A stretch of 64,000 nt of DNA, taken from the NCBI GenBank assembly GCA_015680905.1, contig CM027378.1, positions 9,591,001 through 9,655,000 of the forward strand. The letters are read 5' to 3'. Below are positions 1-12,748 of the stretch, in pieces. Source of the DNA: Coptis chinensis. Its lineage: Eukaryota > Streptophyta > Magnoliopsida > Ranunculales > Ranunculaceae. Made by a program: the position numbers and the translations under genes. Below the pieces are notes generated by a model. The model was not told where the DNA came from and made no database searches. It saw only the letters and a program-made list of their open reading frames with translations. How positions within the stretch are numbered: position 1 is the first letter of the stretch; each line of letters begins with the position of its first letter.

Positions 1-1960
1 TCTCAAACAATCCCAAACTCAACAACTCAAGTTCCAATTATCTAGATTGGTCCATAAAATGGCACATTTAGTCATACTAGTCAATGACCTGATTATACGA
101 TACCTATAATTTATGTCATATCATTGAAGAATAATCGGCAAAAAAAAAAAGAATAAAAAGATCAAGCAATATGTTCTTAACATTCCCTGTCCTATGCAAA
201 GAAAGCACATTAATACAACATATATGACCCAAAAGTGAAAGGCCATATAAAAAGTAAAGAATCGAGTAAAAAAATTATTTTGGCTAAGTAGCACTCTTTT
301 TGCTTCAAGCAAGCACATCCCATACTAACAGTAATAACAACAATTATATATCAATCCAAAATATATAAATATAAAATAAAAAGAACACAATCAATAATAT
401 ATCTTACGTAAAGATCTACTGTAAATTAAAACATGACACCATTGTGTATTAGTTGGTTATAACAAATTGGGCAAGCTAAGATATCTGTGTTGGTGTTGAC
501 TTCCTTCTCATTCTAAAGATAACATAATGGCATGTTAAAAGAGAAGGGAAAAAAGGTACAACCAGATAGCCTACATGCTTATACACAGTAAAAAAAAACT
601 TCTAACGTAGACAAAGACAATCCTGTGATGCTAACGCCGCATTATGTGTCTACACACGGTTCTACCAAATTAGATTATTCTTGCCACCAACAATCGATAT
701 AACAAAGAAGAAGACGAAAAAACAAAACAAAACTAGGTAGCAAAAAAATTAGGCTATAAGTCTCATATATAGAACGTAACATCGACTAACAAGTCAGTGA
801 CCTTAAGTAGTTGGGAAGAGGATACACTTCAAACACTTTTTATACATATTCTTGTTCACAAGTCATCGATGCATAATGGAAAGTTCTGGTCAATGATCAA
901 AGTATCGGCTTGTGTCATAGAGAATCAGAATTGACCTTTCATTGTGCATATGGTATCACTGTATCAGCCTGTTCATGGTCATTTAGGCTTATTAGGCATT
1001 GGCCTTTAAGAATTCAGAGCAGACATTTTTCAAACCAATTAAGCTACTCCTAATTATATGAAAACACAAGATTTAAGATGTAAAGGATCCAATTATATGC
1101 AAACGTACAGGTAACACTTAAACACTAATGCATATGTACTGTCAACTACCATACTATGTACACTCATCTTTTTTTCATGTAATATTTACCAGTTAAAATT
1201 TTAAACATTTTAAACATTAAGTGAGACTAATTGGTATAACTTCAAATGAACAATCCAAAGGGGTATTGTAAAACAAGACAAAATATCAAAACATCGATCT
1301 AACACTAAGTAAATCAAGTCACAACACATGAGATGTGTCTTTTATCTCATAATCGAAAGTTGGAGAAAACACATAAGCAAGAACCCCACTTTTTTAAAAA
1401 CAATTGATGAGTAAATTAGTTACCTCGAGCAGACCGAATGACAAAAGCAACGACAACTTGTTTAATCTCTGAGATACATTGAGAACATAGATAAATTTTT
1501 AATTAGAACCCCAAATCAATTATTGAAAGGGGAGGATAGAAGAGAGAGGAAGAGAGGACGACTTATTTAGTAAGGAATTGAAACCTTGGCCAGCGTGGCA
1601 ACACCACTCCACTATTTTCTCTTTTTTTCCTATTGTTTTCCTTTTCATTCACTTGTTATTGATTTCTCCTTTTTAGGGCATCGGGATTTAGATGAGCGGC
1701 TAGAGCAAAAAAAATCCCACTTAATTTTTCATTATTTCCCGCTTAAGTTTTCGTTATATTTTTTGGGCAAAGTGATTTTTGTTTTTGACAATTTAATTAT
1801 TTTTCCTTTTTGTTTATCCTCTGTAACGTATATAGAAGCGTTAGAAAATATACAAGAAACATTACATACTATTTACCAACGGATACTTGTATTGCTAACG
1901 ATTAATAAATGTTGGTCCATTAACTAACGGATGTATATGTGTTGGTAATGAAAAATCTGA
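1..1960. other. AT-rich intergenic DNA
   Basis: No coding region, RNA gene or clear repeat boundary is visible. Short open frames here are in A/T-rich sequence with no recognisable domain. The 5' half of the retroelement that starts at 1961 (gag, protease, 5' LTR) is not recognisable in this stretch, so that element is truncated on this side. Confidence 0.6.
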
Positions 1961-4116
1961 ATGGTTGCAAAACAGCCCAAATGGTGTAGTGTTTGTATCG
2001 ATTATAGGAAGCTTAATGTTATGACACGTAAGGATCACTTTCATTTATCTTTTATCGACCAAATGCTTGAACGCACAACCGGCCACATAGTTTTAGGTCA
2101 TATTATTTCTAAAAATGGAATAGAAATAGATAAAGCTAAAAGAGATAAAATATCGTCTCTGCCATACTATGGACTATCCGAGAGATTAGGGCATTTCTAG
2201 GCCATGCAGGTTTCTATAGACATTTCATAAAAGATTTTTCAGAAATAACTAAGCCTTTAACACAATTGCCTTTAAAAGATGTCATTTTTTATTTTAATCA
2301 TGACTGCAAACAGGCTTTTAAAATTTTAAAAGCCACTTTAACCTCTGCACCTATTATACAACCACCAGACTGGTCAAAACCTTTTGAACTTATGTGTGAT
2401 GCTAGTGATTATGTCGTTGGTGTTGTGCTAGGACAAAAGTTAGATAATAAGTCTACTGTTATTTTTTAGGCTAATAAAATCTTAAATGATGCTCAATGTA
2501 ATTACACTACTACTGAAAAGGAATTTCTAGCCATTGTCTATGCCTTAGATAAGTTATGTCCCTACTTAGTTGGTTCCACGACCATCGTCTATACAGACTA
2601 TGCCGCGCTTAGGTACCTTCTCGTGAAAAATGATGTTAAGCAGAGATTGATCCATTGGATTCTTCTCCTAACTGAATTTACCTTAGAAATTAAGGATAAA
2701 AAAGGAGTTGAAAATATATTGTAGATCACTTATCTAGGTCAACTAATGAGGATGACAGTGATTCTGAATTGATATCTGACTCTTTTCTAGATGAGCATCT
2801 TTATGCAATTTTTTCTACACCTTGGTATGCAGATATAGTAAATTTCTTAGTGTCCGAGATCATTCCTGACATATAGACCAGGAATGAACGCAAGAGATTT
2901 TTGGCAAAAGTTAAATTTTACTACTGGGATGAACCCTACCTTTTTAAGTATTGCACAGATCAGATAATACGACGTTGTATTCCCCAATGGGAGCACAATG
3001 AAGTCCTATCCTTCTGCTATGAACAATCATGCGGGGTCATTTTAGTGGAAAGAAAACTACTGCCAAAGTTTTTCAATGCGGTTTTTATTGGCCGACCCTG
3101 TTTCAAGATGCCCATGCACACTGTAAAACGTGTATTAGATGTCAACAACTTGGCCGTATTACTCAACGTAATATGATGCCCTTAAATCCAATCCTTATAG
3201 TAGAGATTTTTTATGTCTGGGGTATAGATTTTATGGGCCTGTTTCCTATTTCGCATGGTTTCATTTATATTCTTATAGTTGTAGACTATATTTCTAAATT
3301 GATTGAAGGCATGGCTTGTCGTAATAATGATCATAAAACTGTAGTTTTGTTTATAAAGGAGTATATCTTCTCACATTTCGACGTACCTAAGGCTATCATT
3401 AGTGATGGAGGAAAATATTTTTGTAATAGAGTTATTGAAGCTTTAGTCAAGAAATATGGAGTTACCCATAAGGTGGCGACTCCGTATCACCCAAAAACTA
3501 GTGGTCAAGTAGAGGTGTCCAATAGAGAAATTAAAAAAAAAAAATAGAAACCATAGTTAATCCTGATAGGAAAGACTGGTCTAGACGCCTAACAGATGAT
3601 TTATGGGCATATAGAACGGTTTTTAAAACACCTATTGGTATGCCCCCTTACCGCTTAGTTTTTGGTAAACCTTGTCACTTGCATGTTGAGTTGGAATAAC
3701 GTGTCCTGTAGGCTATTAAAAGTCTTAATTTCAACATTAACGCCGCTGGTGTCAAGTGCAAATTACAATTAAATGAGCTTGGAGAAATCCATAGTGATTC
3801 TTACGATTTAGCGAAGGATTATAAAGCTAACATAAAACGTATTCATGATAAACATATTTTGCGTAAAGAGTTTGACCTTGGTCAAAAAAAAATTATATAC
3901 AACTCACGTTTGCATATTTTTCCTGGTAAATTAAAAACACATTGGTCGAGACCTTTTCTGGTTACTGATGTCACTCCTCAAGGAGTAATTACTTTGGTAA
4001 ATCCCAAAGACAACAGTACCTTTCAAGTAAATGGCCAACGCTTAAAATATTTTCACGAATTACGTTTGTCCACTGTAGAAGAAACCCTTCTACAATACCC
4101 TGTTTATGAGGACTGA
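1961..4116 (+). pseudogene. Athila-type Ty3/gypsy pol remnant (RT, RNase H, integrase)
   Basis: This is a decayed polyprotein of an LTR retrotransposon. The first piece carries the RT entry motif CIDYRKLN followed by FIDQMLER, then jumps straight to IVLGHIISKNGIE. The central RT palm, including the catalytic xxDD box, is therefore deleted (about 2070-2100). RT connection and RNase H follow (SAPIIQPPDWSKPFELMCDA, then [18 protein letters not shown]). Next is the integrase zinc finger ([12 protein letters not shown]), then a core with [14 protein letters not shown] and [12 protein letters not shown], and a C-terminal region ending at 4116. Frame changes and stops occur near 2190, 2467, 2720, 2876, 3545 and 3700. 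Wording such as LGHAGFYR, FELMCDASDY and VADHLSR is typical of the Athila/Tat branch. It cannot make a working enzyme. Confidence 0.9.
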
Positions 4117-5100
4117 CCTCTATGGTTGGTGTACTTCCTATCTTAATTCTATATTTTGAGAGTAATCCATTAAGGTAACCGAACCCTCCTTTCGAAGTGT
4201 ATGGTTGTAAGTGTCGGATCCTTAGTCCACATTCATGTAATTCACGCATTCCTTTCTTGCACTTTTTCTCAATTCTTTTTAGTAGTGTTTCTCTATGGAG
4301 TGATATACATTTTTAGTTGCTTTACTCTTGTATTTTTCAATAATCATTTTCATAAAAATTAGAAAATATAAAACCCATAAATATTAGATAGATTAGAAAG
4401 TCTAAGGTATCTGACTTTAAAATACCTTCTTTTTCACCACAACAAAAGTTTTTCATCCTACTCTAAAATTTTGTTTGGGGGTGGGTAATCACCCCACCTT
4501 ATTCTCTCAACTTCTTATTTTTGTTTGTGTTACTTTACGTCTTATAGATTCGTGTGGCACACTCTAGTTTTCTAGATTTTCCTTTGCCCTCATAACTTAT
4601 GCCATTTACGTATTTCAAGGCGTTCTTTCACCATTTCATATGTCACCCATGGTTAGATTTGAGTTTTTCCTATATCATTAGATAGCATTTTTCATGATGA
4701 TCATTTTCATAGCTCATTCGCAAAAATCTAACCGCTAAAAAATCAGGAATCTTAGTTTTAAGTTTACGAGGCAGCAGGACAGGATGGGTATTATAGAAAC
4801 GATTTGGGCTTGGGCAAAATTTATTTTTCCACCCAACCCACAATATTCACACCCCACCGACCATCCCATTTGAGATCCAACACCGGCCCATTCACTTCAT
4901 CATCTCAAACAAAATTCAAACAGACCTAAATCGATCCCAGCACGCATCGTGCCTATTTAAAACTAAATTCAAGCACGCCCCGCGCCTCCATCAAAATAGA
5001 CCTTCTCCAAATTTTTACAGCACCTCCCCCTAATCATCCCCTATTTAAAACCTTACCCGTATTCAAAATCCAACCAAAAAATGCCCGACCAGTAAAAATC
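4117..5100 (+). other. spacer between pol and env-like ORF of the Athila-type element
   Basis: No open frame of note. A G-rich run (gtttggggggt-like) lies near 4474-4487, in the position where Athila elements carry a spacer between pol and the env-like ORF. The 4780-5100 part is pyrimidine-rich and leads into the next ORF. Confidence 0.4.
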
Positions 5101-6197
5101 TTACCGGAATTCAGATTTAACGCAGAGACATTCCAACCATTCTATGGTACGGAGATGCGTGCTAGAGGGTGGGATAGAATGTGGTATTCTACTAAGGAGT
5201 ACTACCATGAGGATTTGGTGTTGAAGTTTTATCGAAATAAGATAATACTTCCTTTAGGAAGGATGTTTGTGGATTTGGTCGAAGTTCACTGGGATGTGAC
5301 TCATGATTTGCTTGCTACCATCACTGGGATACCAGTGAAACAGGTCACCCTAACCTTACAGCGATCCCAGTTTGATGGAGTGCATCAGCTGATGCGGGAG
5401 ACACTGCTTGAGGGTCGATACAATGATCGTTCTCACTGTGCCAGGCAGCAGTCGCTTAAGATTAACCAGCTGGCTGTGACGCAGTGGCTAGGCAAGAACG
5501 TCTATAGTACTTCAAAGCCGAGTGACATCAGCCTGTCTTTCTTGCACGTTCTTTGGGTTTTGCAGAATAGGAGGTATGGTTTTTGCCTCATTGATTTTCT
5601 GTGTGGTAAGCTTATGGTTGTATGCCTTACTACTACACCCATCCCTATTTTAATTACTAAGATTATGTTATTTTGGGGTTGCGTGCCTGAGTCACCTAGG
5701 ACTCATCTTAAGATTCACTCAAACGCAAAAAAATGATATAGTATCGTGGTCCAAAGGAATTGACAATCGCCTCAAGAGAGAACTGATGGTTTAGATCAGG
5801 ATAAGGATGAAGATGAATATCCTGTTGTTTTGCTGAGAATGTTATGGATTGTGCTACTTCTGATTTTGCACGCTTTTCACTATTCCATAGCGGGATGCGT
5901 ACGCTTTATAATCATCAGCGAAACCTAACTATACTCTGTGAATCGATACAGAGGTGTTAGGGTTCCATTCAACGTGATCACCGTAGCCTAGAGCATAACA
6001 TTCGCACCATAGCCGATAACCACGCCGACATGCTTAATTCTATAGAGAATATGGAAGAGGCGCAGACAACTTTTCAAGCCAAGGTCTTGAGAAGTTTTCC
6101 ACAGCCACGAGGTTCGCCTTTGTCTTCTAACTCTCAACGTGAGCATCGTCGTCGCCGTTCGTCTAGTAGTTCAGGACCATCTTCTTCCCAGGGATAG
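5101..6197 (+). pseudogene. env-like / 'putative plant transposon protein' ORF of the Athila-type element
   Basis: An open frame runs from 5101 through the first Met at 5155 to 5736. It contains features of the domain found downstream of pol in Athila-like elements: an aromatic N-terminus (FNAETFQPFYGTEM), a middle block with LATITGIPV, and a hydrophobic C-terminal stretch (LHVLWVLQNRRYGFCLIDFL). After a break the C-terminal tail reappears from an ATG at 5895 to a stop at 6197, with one internal TAG. The tail has a probable coiled coil (MLNSIENMEEAQTTFQAK) and ends in an Arg/Ser-rich segment. It lies on the same strand and just after pol, which fits one element. Family assignment rests on pattern resemblance; broken and inactive. 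Confidence 0.6.
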
Positions 6198-7157
6198 CTG
6201 CTTTATATTTGAATTGTTGTGAAGAATTTGATTTAGAATTATTCTTATTTTTTAATAACTATTTAAATTCTATATTTATTTCAGTACTTTAGTTAATTAA
6301 TTGTTTTTTAGTTAAGTAGTTAATATTTACTTGTTTATATGATTATTTATATATGCAAGTATTGTTAAATCTAATGCATGATTAATCACATATTCTTTAT
6401 CATATAATTTTTCTGTTGATATTCAGCATGTTTAGGAAATATAATTGATCAATATCATGAACCCCCTCTCAAATTGTTTTGGGGTGGTATATTTTAATAT
6501 ATGTGAACGTATAAAATTGCATGCGTTAATCACATTTATATAAGTTTTAGGCCAAAATATAACAACCCTTGGGCCTTGTTTAATTAATTATGACCACAAT
6601 GTAATTAGGTATCTGATATTTTGAAATTTTTCAAAGTTTCACGGAATTTCAGAAGCTAATATAATAGAGAAACCCATTATATGCAACCCATAGGCCTTGT
6701 TAAAATCAATTGGGATCCATAATGTAATTAGGAACCTTAAATTTCGTGAAATGCCAAAATTTCAAGGAATTTCAAAGGCTAATCATATATAGAAATTTCA
6801 AAAACTGAAATAGAATTCATGTGTAGAAAACTATTCTAAAAATATGTTTTTTCACATCTTTTATTTTAACAACAATTCGGCCTTAGACTTAGCAACCAAA
6901 CACTATAAAATCAATCTCTAATCATGTAGTTTCATAACTGAAAACCCTAAACACATCGCTGCATCTCAGAGCGTGCACGTGCCTCTCATAAGACCAAACT
7001 TAGTGTGCACCGCGCTCGTATTAAATTGGTATCAGCATTTTTTATCGCGCACCGCACCCGCCCAAGGGTTATTAATTAAAAGCGCGCGTGCCTTCACTGC
7101 AAGCTTCCAGGTTCCACTTTTCTAACTTCCAGTACTTTAATTCATTACTTGTTTGTT
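6198..7157 (+). other. non-coding part of the retroelement
   Basis: AT-rich sequence with no gene. A short G-rich run (tgttttggggtggta, about 6475-6490) resembles a polypurine tract, which could mean that one element ends near here and a second begins. A direct repeat of ggaatttcaaaggctaat-like segments occurs near 6650 and 6770 (tttcacggaatttcagaag, tttcaaggaatttcaaagg). Confidence 0.35.
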
Positions 7158-8057
7158 ATGTCTATTCCAAAAAGTATACCAGAACAGTCTTTTGAGGATC
7201 TTTATCTCAATGAGAACTACGGTGCATACTTTGATGATATGATATTATAGCACGAATGGGAGACCCTATTGGTAAGACATGATCAAACTTATTCTCCTGC
7301 ACTTACTAAATATTTTTATGAGCATGTTACCTTCTTTGAACGCTCCCATAGAGAACAAGCCCTCACAGTCATGTTAGCTAGATAACAAACCCTTTGAATT
7401 GACTAAGTACTTAATTGCTTTTTCATTAGGAATTCCAACCACTGCCCAACACACCCATATTGATTATATAGCTGATCATTATGATTGGGTAAACCTCCAC
7501 AAGACATATGGTACTGGCATATATTTCAAGTAGTACACCAAGGCTAACATAACGTATCCTTAGGAAGCATGGCCCTCAATACGGGCCTTGCTATGCATTT
7601 CCTTAAGCTTAATGTCCTAGGAGATTGGCACTTTAAATCCACAGATTCTTGCGCATGCAACGCCTTCTTTGCTTTAGCCAAAGAGCGTTGGTATTACGAT
7701 ATATCCAAAACCATAGTGGATGGTCTTGCAAGAGCACAGACTGTTAGGCATCAGTACCTTCTTATGCCAGTCACAGTCACACGTATAATGAGATTCTTTT
7801 TCTCTGAATTCTGTACATGCTTCACTGATTGGGTTAAGATTGATACAATGTGCATGACCAATGCTATAGTCCGTTCTTTACGTGATATGGTTTGGCCTGG
7901 CTGGCGCCTACAACCTCACCTAATAGCCTCATGCACCCCGTTCGACCAAATTGCACTAAATAGGTTGGCTAGGGTAGATGAAAACAGAATGAAGGCTTGG
8001 AAAGTAGTCATAGATATGCAAGACTTAAAGGAGCCTCATTTCACAAATGAGGAGTAA
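7158..8057 (+). pseudogene. degenerate retroelement-associated ORF, family not identified
   Basis: A chain of open frames begins at the ATG at 7158 (MSIPKSIPEQSFEDLYLNEN) and ends at 8057. The frame has a stop near 7248, shifts near 7382, has further stops near 7534 and 7563, and continues in a third frame from 7569 (162 residues). The last piece contains GDWHFKSTDSCACNAFFALA and LARAQTVRHQYLLMPVTVTR. I do not recognise a named domain. Its position after the env-like ORF, on the same strand and before an LTR tail, suggests a second gag/env-like ORF of the same or a nested Athila/Tat element. The frame breaks show it is dead. Confidence 0.45.
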
Positions 8058-8415
8058 TCCGAAGAAAATGCATGATTAGAAACAACTATATATGGTAATA
8101 TTTATATTTCTGTTAGAGTTCGCTTATGTCCCAAGCGAATTTTATTTCCTTTTATCTCCATAATGGATGGAACTCATATAAGAGTTGTGTCTATATTTTA
8201 ATAATTCTTTATATTTGTATCATTTAACTCTCTTTATAGGTGCTCCAATTTACAAGCACGTTCTATGGTACTCTCTATCCTTTCTTTTCATTCCATACTT
8301 TGAAGACAAAACATGATTCTACTTATGGGTGGTATAGAAACACGCTATAAATATTTAAGCACATATTCGGTTGTATATTACGTATTAATTATCGTATAAA
8401 AAATATACAAAGCAA

Positions 8416-8421
<6 letters not shown>

Positions 8422-8484
<63 letters not shown>
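8422..8484. repeat. (AT)n microsatellite
   Basis: About 30 uninterrupted AT dinucleotides follow a short A run. It lies in the non-coding 3' part of the decayed gypsy element and is likely to vary in length between individuals. Confidence 0.95.
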
Positions 8485-8485
<1 letters not shown>

Positions 8486-9790
8486 TATGCTTAGAATAAT
8501 GGTATTATTTCCTTTTCCATGATGATATTAGTCTAGAAATCTCAAGTAGCAATAGAATTAAGCGTAGTTCTTAGAAACTTAAGCTAATACGTAGGTAATA
8601 GTCATTGTATCTTTTCATTAACATCTTGCATGAGCATGTATGAGTGTATTTGGCAGTATTTTTCTGAGATCTAGGTTAGACTACTTAATTTTACATATCC
8701 TGTAAGATTCTAGCCTAAAAGCCTCATATGAGTCAGTATCTGAGTGATGACACAAAGGAGACATATAATCTAAGTAGATAAATCACACATCTACTTGCTT
8801 GATCACCATACCATATCCTAAGCGAGAATTTAGGCCCTCTTTGGATTGATATAGCTAAAAATTCATATCTATAAGTAATTATCTGCTAATTACCAATAAA
8901 AATAAAAATAAGCCTACCCATCTTTGAATGAGTCTGAGAATAGGGTGAGTAAAGAAAATAAAGAGAAAAACCTATGGAAAACCAAAAATTAGTTAGTTGC
9001 TTCAGAAAAGAAAAAGAAAATAAGTTTCCATCCAAAGAAAACAAAAGAAAACAAAAAGGCTAAGGATGGAAACTAAGTAAGTGTAGAAACAAAGAAAGAA
9101 CAAGGTTTTCTCTAGTTAAATGTAATTGAAGACCCTATCATCTTAGACTTGTTTATTTGAATATCCATTCCATTTCTTCTTAAACCATCACCTCAGCCCC
9201 GTATCACCTAATAAAGACCTCTAGCTCAATTATAATTAATTTGGTGTGATAGTAAGTGGTAGATGTGATTGATCGACCTCGGCTCCTTTGGACGTCATTG
9301 AGATTAATTGTGAGGAAGCGTGTGCCCACTGCACACTGGAGTAAGCTAACTTGAGTGGAAAAATCATAGTATTTTTGTCTTGACAAATTGCGATGACCTA
9401 TTTAAGGACGTTATTCCAAAAGTTTCAGAAACGAACCTGTCATTGCATTTCATAACATAGTTCATAGCATGCATATATATTTTTAGATGATTTGATTATT
9501 ATGCGTGTATTAGCTTAGGTTTCAAAAGCATTGTTCTTATTATATTGTTATATTGAGATGTATAGATATATGAAATTAATTAGGAAATTTTATTTTTATC
9601 TCTTAGTCGTTATAGTATAAATGAGGTTTGTGAGTACCTTCTCTGAAAACTCTCACAAGGCTATCACTCGTCCATTAGGGAATTCTTAATGGTTTAAGGT
9701 CTTATTGCATATGGTCAATGCAATCGCACTCCGCAAAACGTGATTAGTTAAACCACATTTTTTGCCACTTATATGTTTTTATTTCTCATC
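8485..9790 (+). other. 3' untranslated part of the Athila-type element
   Basis: No coding region seen. A purine-rich stretch (8880-9110) with many AAAGAAA/GAAAA runs precedes the 3' tail motif at 9791. This is the usual long non-coding region before the 3' LTR in Athila/Tat elements. Confidence 0.4.
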
Positions 9791-9826
9791 TTTGCTTGAA
9801 GACAAGCAAAATGTTATTTAGGGTAG
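9791..9826 (+). other. conserved 3' tail hairpin and polypurine-like run before the LTR
   Basis: TTTGCTTG (9791-9798) and CAAGCAAA (9803-9810) are perfect inverted repeats around a four-base loop (AAGA). They are followed by a short G-rich run ending at 9826. A 'CTTGA(A/G)GACAAGCAA' tail shortly before the 3' LTR is a known hallmark of plant Tat/Athila gypsy elements. It marks the end of the internal region and fixes the LTR start. Confidence 0.7.
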
Positions 9827-10300
9827 TGTAATAAGCACCCAAAAATGTAGTTTAAACTCCTTAATAGTACTATATTTAAGTCAATTATGTTTATAATAAA
9901 TAAGAGTTGGTAATGTTTACGTGTTTTTGTGCATTTCAGGACTTGAAGTTGATTAGGTGACTAAAAGCACCACTTTTGCATGAAAAACAAGTCAAGATGA
10001 TTGCCAAGAAAGTTCTACATTTAAAGCCCAAGAATCATGGAGAAAAGCCTTTTTCAAGCCCAGTTAAAACTGAGAAGTCAAAGTCAATCTGGGTATAAAA
10101 AGGACAGAAAAGTTAACAAAACTTCAACAGGCCGTATCTTTAGACTTGGGCCTCATAATTGGTCTACTTTATATCAAAACGATTGGCTCAGAATCAGCTT
10201 TCCAATGGACCCGGCCTTGCCCTAATCAGAGCTATAAAAGTGGATAAAAAGGGCATGAAAATAATTCAATATTCAGGGACATTGAAAGTTACATGATACA
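9827..10300 (+). repeat. 3' LTR of the Athila-type element (right end not defined)
   Basis: The LTR starts with TGTAATAAGCACCC directly after the tail hairpin. A TATA-like box (gctataaaagtgg) at about 10230 fits a U3/R promoter. The matching 5' LTR is not in the window, so the right boundary and any target duplication cannot be set; the LTR may extend to about 10400. Confidence 0.55.
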
Positions 10301-11479
10301 ATTATTCATGATTATTACAAACAACAGCAATTATATTTCAACTTATAAGCTGAATAGAGGGTAGAAGAAGAATTGATACCTTTGTTGTTGCTTCTTCAGT
10401 ACTTGACCATGCAAACTTCGTCATCAACCAAGCAATAATCAGACGTATCTGGAAAATCTAGACAATTTTCAAAGTGATGTTGAAACGATGATGCGCTATT
10501 TCTGATCGAAATGGAAATTAAATTTCAATTAAAGAATTACGATAGATGGCAGGACAAAGGGAGAGTATTTTGATCGAACAACTAAGAATTGGAAGTGAAG
10601 ATAAAAACTTTGTAGTTTGTACCCTAGGTGTGCAACTAAACAGTTCTGAGTGTTTTTTTAGATGACCAAACAGTTGTGAGTTTTGAATGAAGAAGAAACT
10701 GACTTTCACGAGCCTATTTTCTCTTTTTTTTTTGGCAAAATGACTTCACTATAGCCTTCGTAAATTGTAACAGTGATGAGAAATACCAATAGGTACTGTC
10801 ATTTCGGTTTAGGGGAAATAGTAACAAATTGGGGCCCGGGTCATTACTTGTGCTTAAGCGAAAAATGAAAATGTTATTTGTCACACTTTTGACAACGAGC
10901 GTGACAAAAGAACATTTAAAAGCGTTAGAGTCATGAGTGAAGATGGTGTAGTTTAAGAAGAAACTGATTATCTTTGTGGGCTTATGGGCTTAGAAGTTTT
11001 AGGCAAATAGTGGCAACAAATGGCTCAGGTTAGTTTTCGTGCTTAACTGAAAAATGAAAATGTCATGGAACTCAAAAACCAAAAAAATTTAGTGCAACAA
11101 GTTCAAAATCGAAGAGAGAGAAAGTACTAACCTTGTCTTCAATTACCACATAAACCTACTGAATTTCGGGGAGAGCTAATGAGCACTGAACTTGTCAAAT
11201 TGAAATTGTTTTAGGTCAAGAATGAGAGAAGGGAGTTGTGAAGTGTTTTTTTTTATCTTGTTTTTAAAAGGCAGGTACTTAGAGTTTGAAGGAAGCGGGA
11301 GACAGAGGGAGGAAAGAGTGAACGTGGGCAATGGTGTTGTGTTTCGAATTAGTTTTTTAGTGGAGTTGTGGGTGCGCTGGACCAAAAACTAGTTGGGTCA
11401 AATAAATGGGTCAAACGGTCACTTAAGGTCGGGTAATATGTAACTTTTTTAGTGAAATAGTCACAAATAGTTCCCACAC
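10301..11479. other. no gene; probable interior of a non-autonomous DNA transposon
   Basis: No protein with a recognisable domain is encoded. The segment gtgcttaa(g/c) followed by gaaaaatgaaaatg occurs twice (about 10850 and 11040), a diverged internal repeat. The stretch lies inward of the CACTA-type terminus ending at 11655, so at least its right part probably belongs to that element. Confidence 0.35.
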
Positions 11480-11655
11480 ATATACACCTTCTTTACAAAA
11501 AAAAAAAACATTTGTGACTGTTTCGAAATGCATGCCACAAAAAACTTTTAAAAACAGTCACAAAAACCCTTTTCTGTCATTTGTGACCATTTCAAACACG
11601 ACAGTCACAAATAACCTTTCAAAACAGTCACAAAAACCTTTTTTTTGTACTAGTG
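11480..11655 (-). mobile_element. CACTA (En/Spm) transposon terminus
   Basis: Read on the minus strand the element begins at 11655 with CACTAGTACAAAAAAAAGG, the CACTA class terminal sequence. It continues with at least four subterminal motifs of the TTTGTGACTGTTT / cagtcacaaa type in direct and inverted forms, as expected for transposase-binding repeats. The element extends towards lower coordinates. I could not find the opposite terminus. The outer side joins coding sequence of a retroelement ORF (11656-11830), so it inserted into that ORF. Confidence 0.75.
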
Positions 11656-11830
11656 GTTGTTCTTTCCAAAGCGACCTCGTTGTAGTTCTTCTTCAGCTCG
11701 TCATAGCTAGCCTAGAGCGAGACCTGAACTGAGCGAACATTCTCTAGTTCCCCCTTCATCTTCTCCCGTTCACTCTTTTCTGCCTCAGCGATCGCAGCTA
11801 GCTCTTTCAGCTTCTAGTATCCAGACAATA
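11656..11830 (-). pseudogene. coiled-coil end of a plant retroelement ORF (PF04195-like)
   Basis: On the minus strand one frame reads KLKELAAIAEAEKSEREKMK, then a few residues later VRSVQVSL, a stop, and YDELKKNYNEVALERT. This is a charged heptad-like coiled coil. 'Putative gypsy-type transposon' proteins (PF04195) usually end in such a coiled coil, and the N-terminal domain of that family lies on the same strand at 12749-13198. The frame is closed at 11655 by the CACTA terminus. It is separated from the N-terminal part by LTR-like sequence, so it is not one intact gene. Confidence 0.5.
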
Positions 11831-11999
11831 CCTAAACCACAGAAAGACATATAAGTGTGCTACACCATGTGCTCTCTTCTTCTGCTTCTTCCTCTTCAAC
11901 TTGATCTCTTTCCCATCACTTGCGACAAAATATTTTGCGACCTCTGTAGGTTATAATTTGTCTAACCTTACAAATGTGGGCTGATTCGAGGAGAAAGGG

Positions 12000-12205
12000 T
12001 GTGTGGATTGGATTTGACCGAGTTCGGGTGTGCGAACTGCCTACATATCAAGCTCTCCTCACTTCGGGAACTTGAATTAGGTCAGATGTAGTTCTTCATC
12101 CTCTTTATATAGGCAAGATGATCGCGCCTCCTATTCTCCTGCGTCAGGTCAAGTTCAGGTCTCCACCTCATTGGCGAGCCTTGATGGCGAGTTCTGGAGA
12201 ATCCA
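12000..12205 (-). repeat. LTR-like R/U5 tail, minus orientation
   Basis: On the minus strand a TATA box (cctatataaagagg) is followed by actacatctgac, attcaa, and a cttgata(t)gtaggcag motif. This arrangement is common at the 3' end of many plant gypsy LTRs. The same series recurs in plus orientation at 13905-14110 with about 200 bp of clear resemblance. The U3 part probably reaches up to about 12540. Confidence 0.55.
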
Positions 12206-12748
12206 TGAGGTGCGTGCCTAAAGCTTCGGTCTTGAAAGCAATAGTAAAGACATACGTTACAAGCCGTTATGGAACGGGATGATCGAGCGAGCGCTATGGA
12301 GGTCATTTCCGGGAGAGATCGTATATCCGACTCGAGTTACTTTGAAGCGAGCTCGTAGGACGGATACTTGAGATCGGTTGGAGGTTACTTGGTTGAACAG
12401 ATCAATTGTCTGAGTCAAGTCACTATGCAGCGAGTTCTGATTACGAGGACTTGAGGTCAGTTGGTAGTTCTGTTTATACTGGACATGTGTTTGATATTCA
12501 TTGGGTGTGAATATTACTCCCTCACAACCTCGCCAATTGCAAGCAATCTACTCTTTTCAGCTAGACTGAAGCAAGCAAATCTCTCGATCTCACCTCAATG
12601 AGTTCGACGCATTATAACGACCTTTACAAACAAAACATACATTAGATCAGTACCAAAAATTGTACATAAAAAAATAGGACTACCGAACACAAACCTACCA
12701 TTAAAACTACAAACTCTAGTCTTTACCCAACTACCAGCAGTGCAGAAG

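Noticed and set aside
10747-10760. CACTATAGCC as the partner end of the CACTA terminus at 11655
   Set aside because: Beyond CACTA it does not match CACTAGTACAAA, and no matching 3-bp duplication is present.
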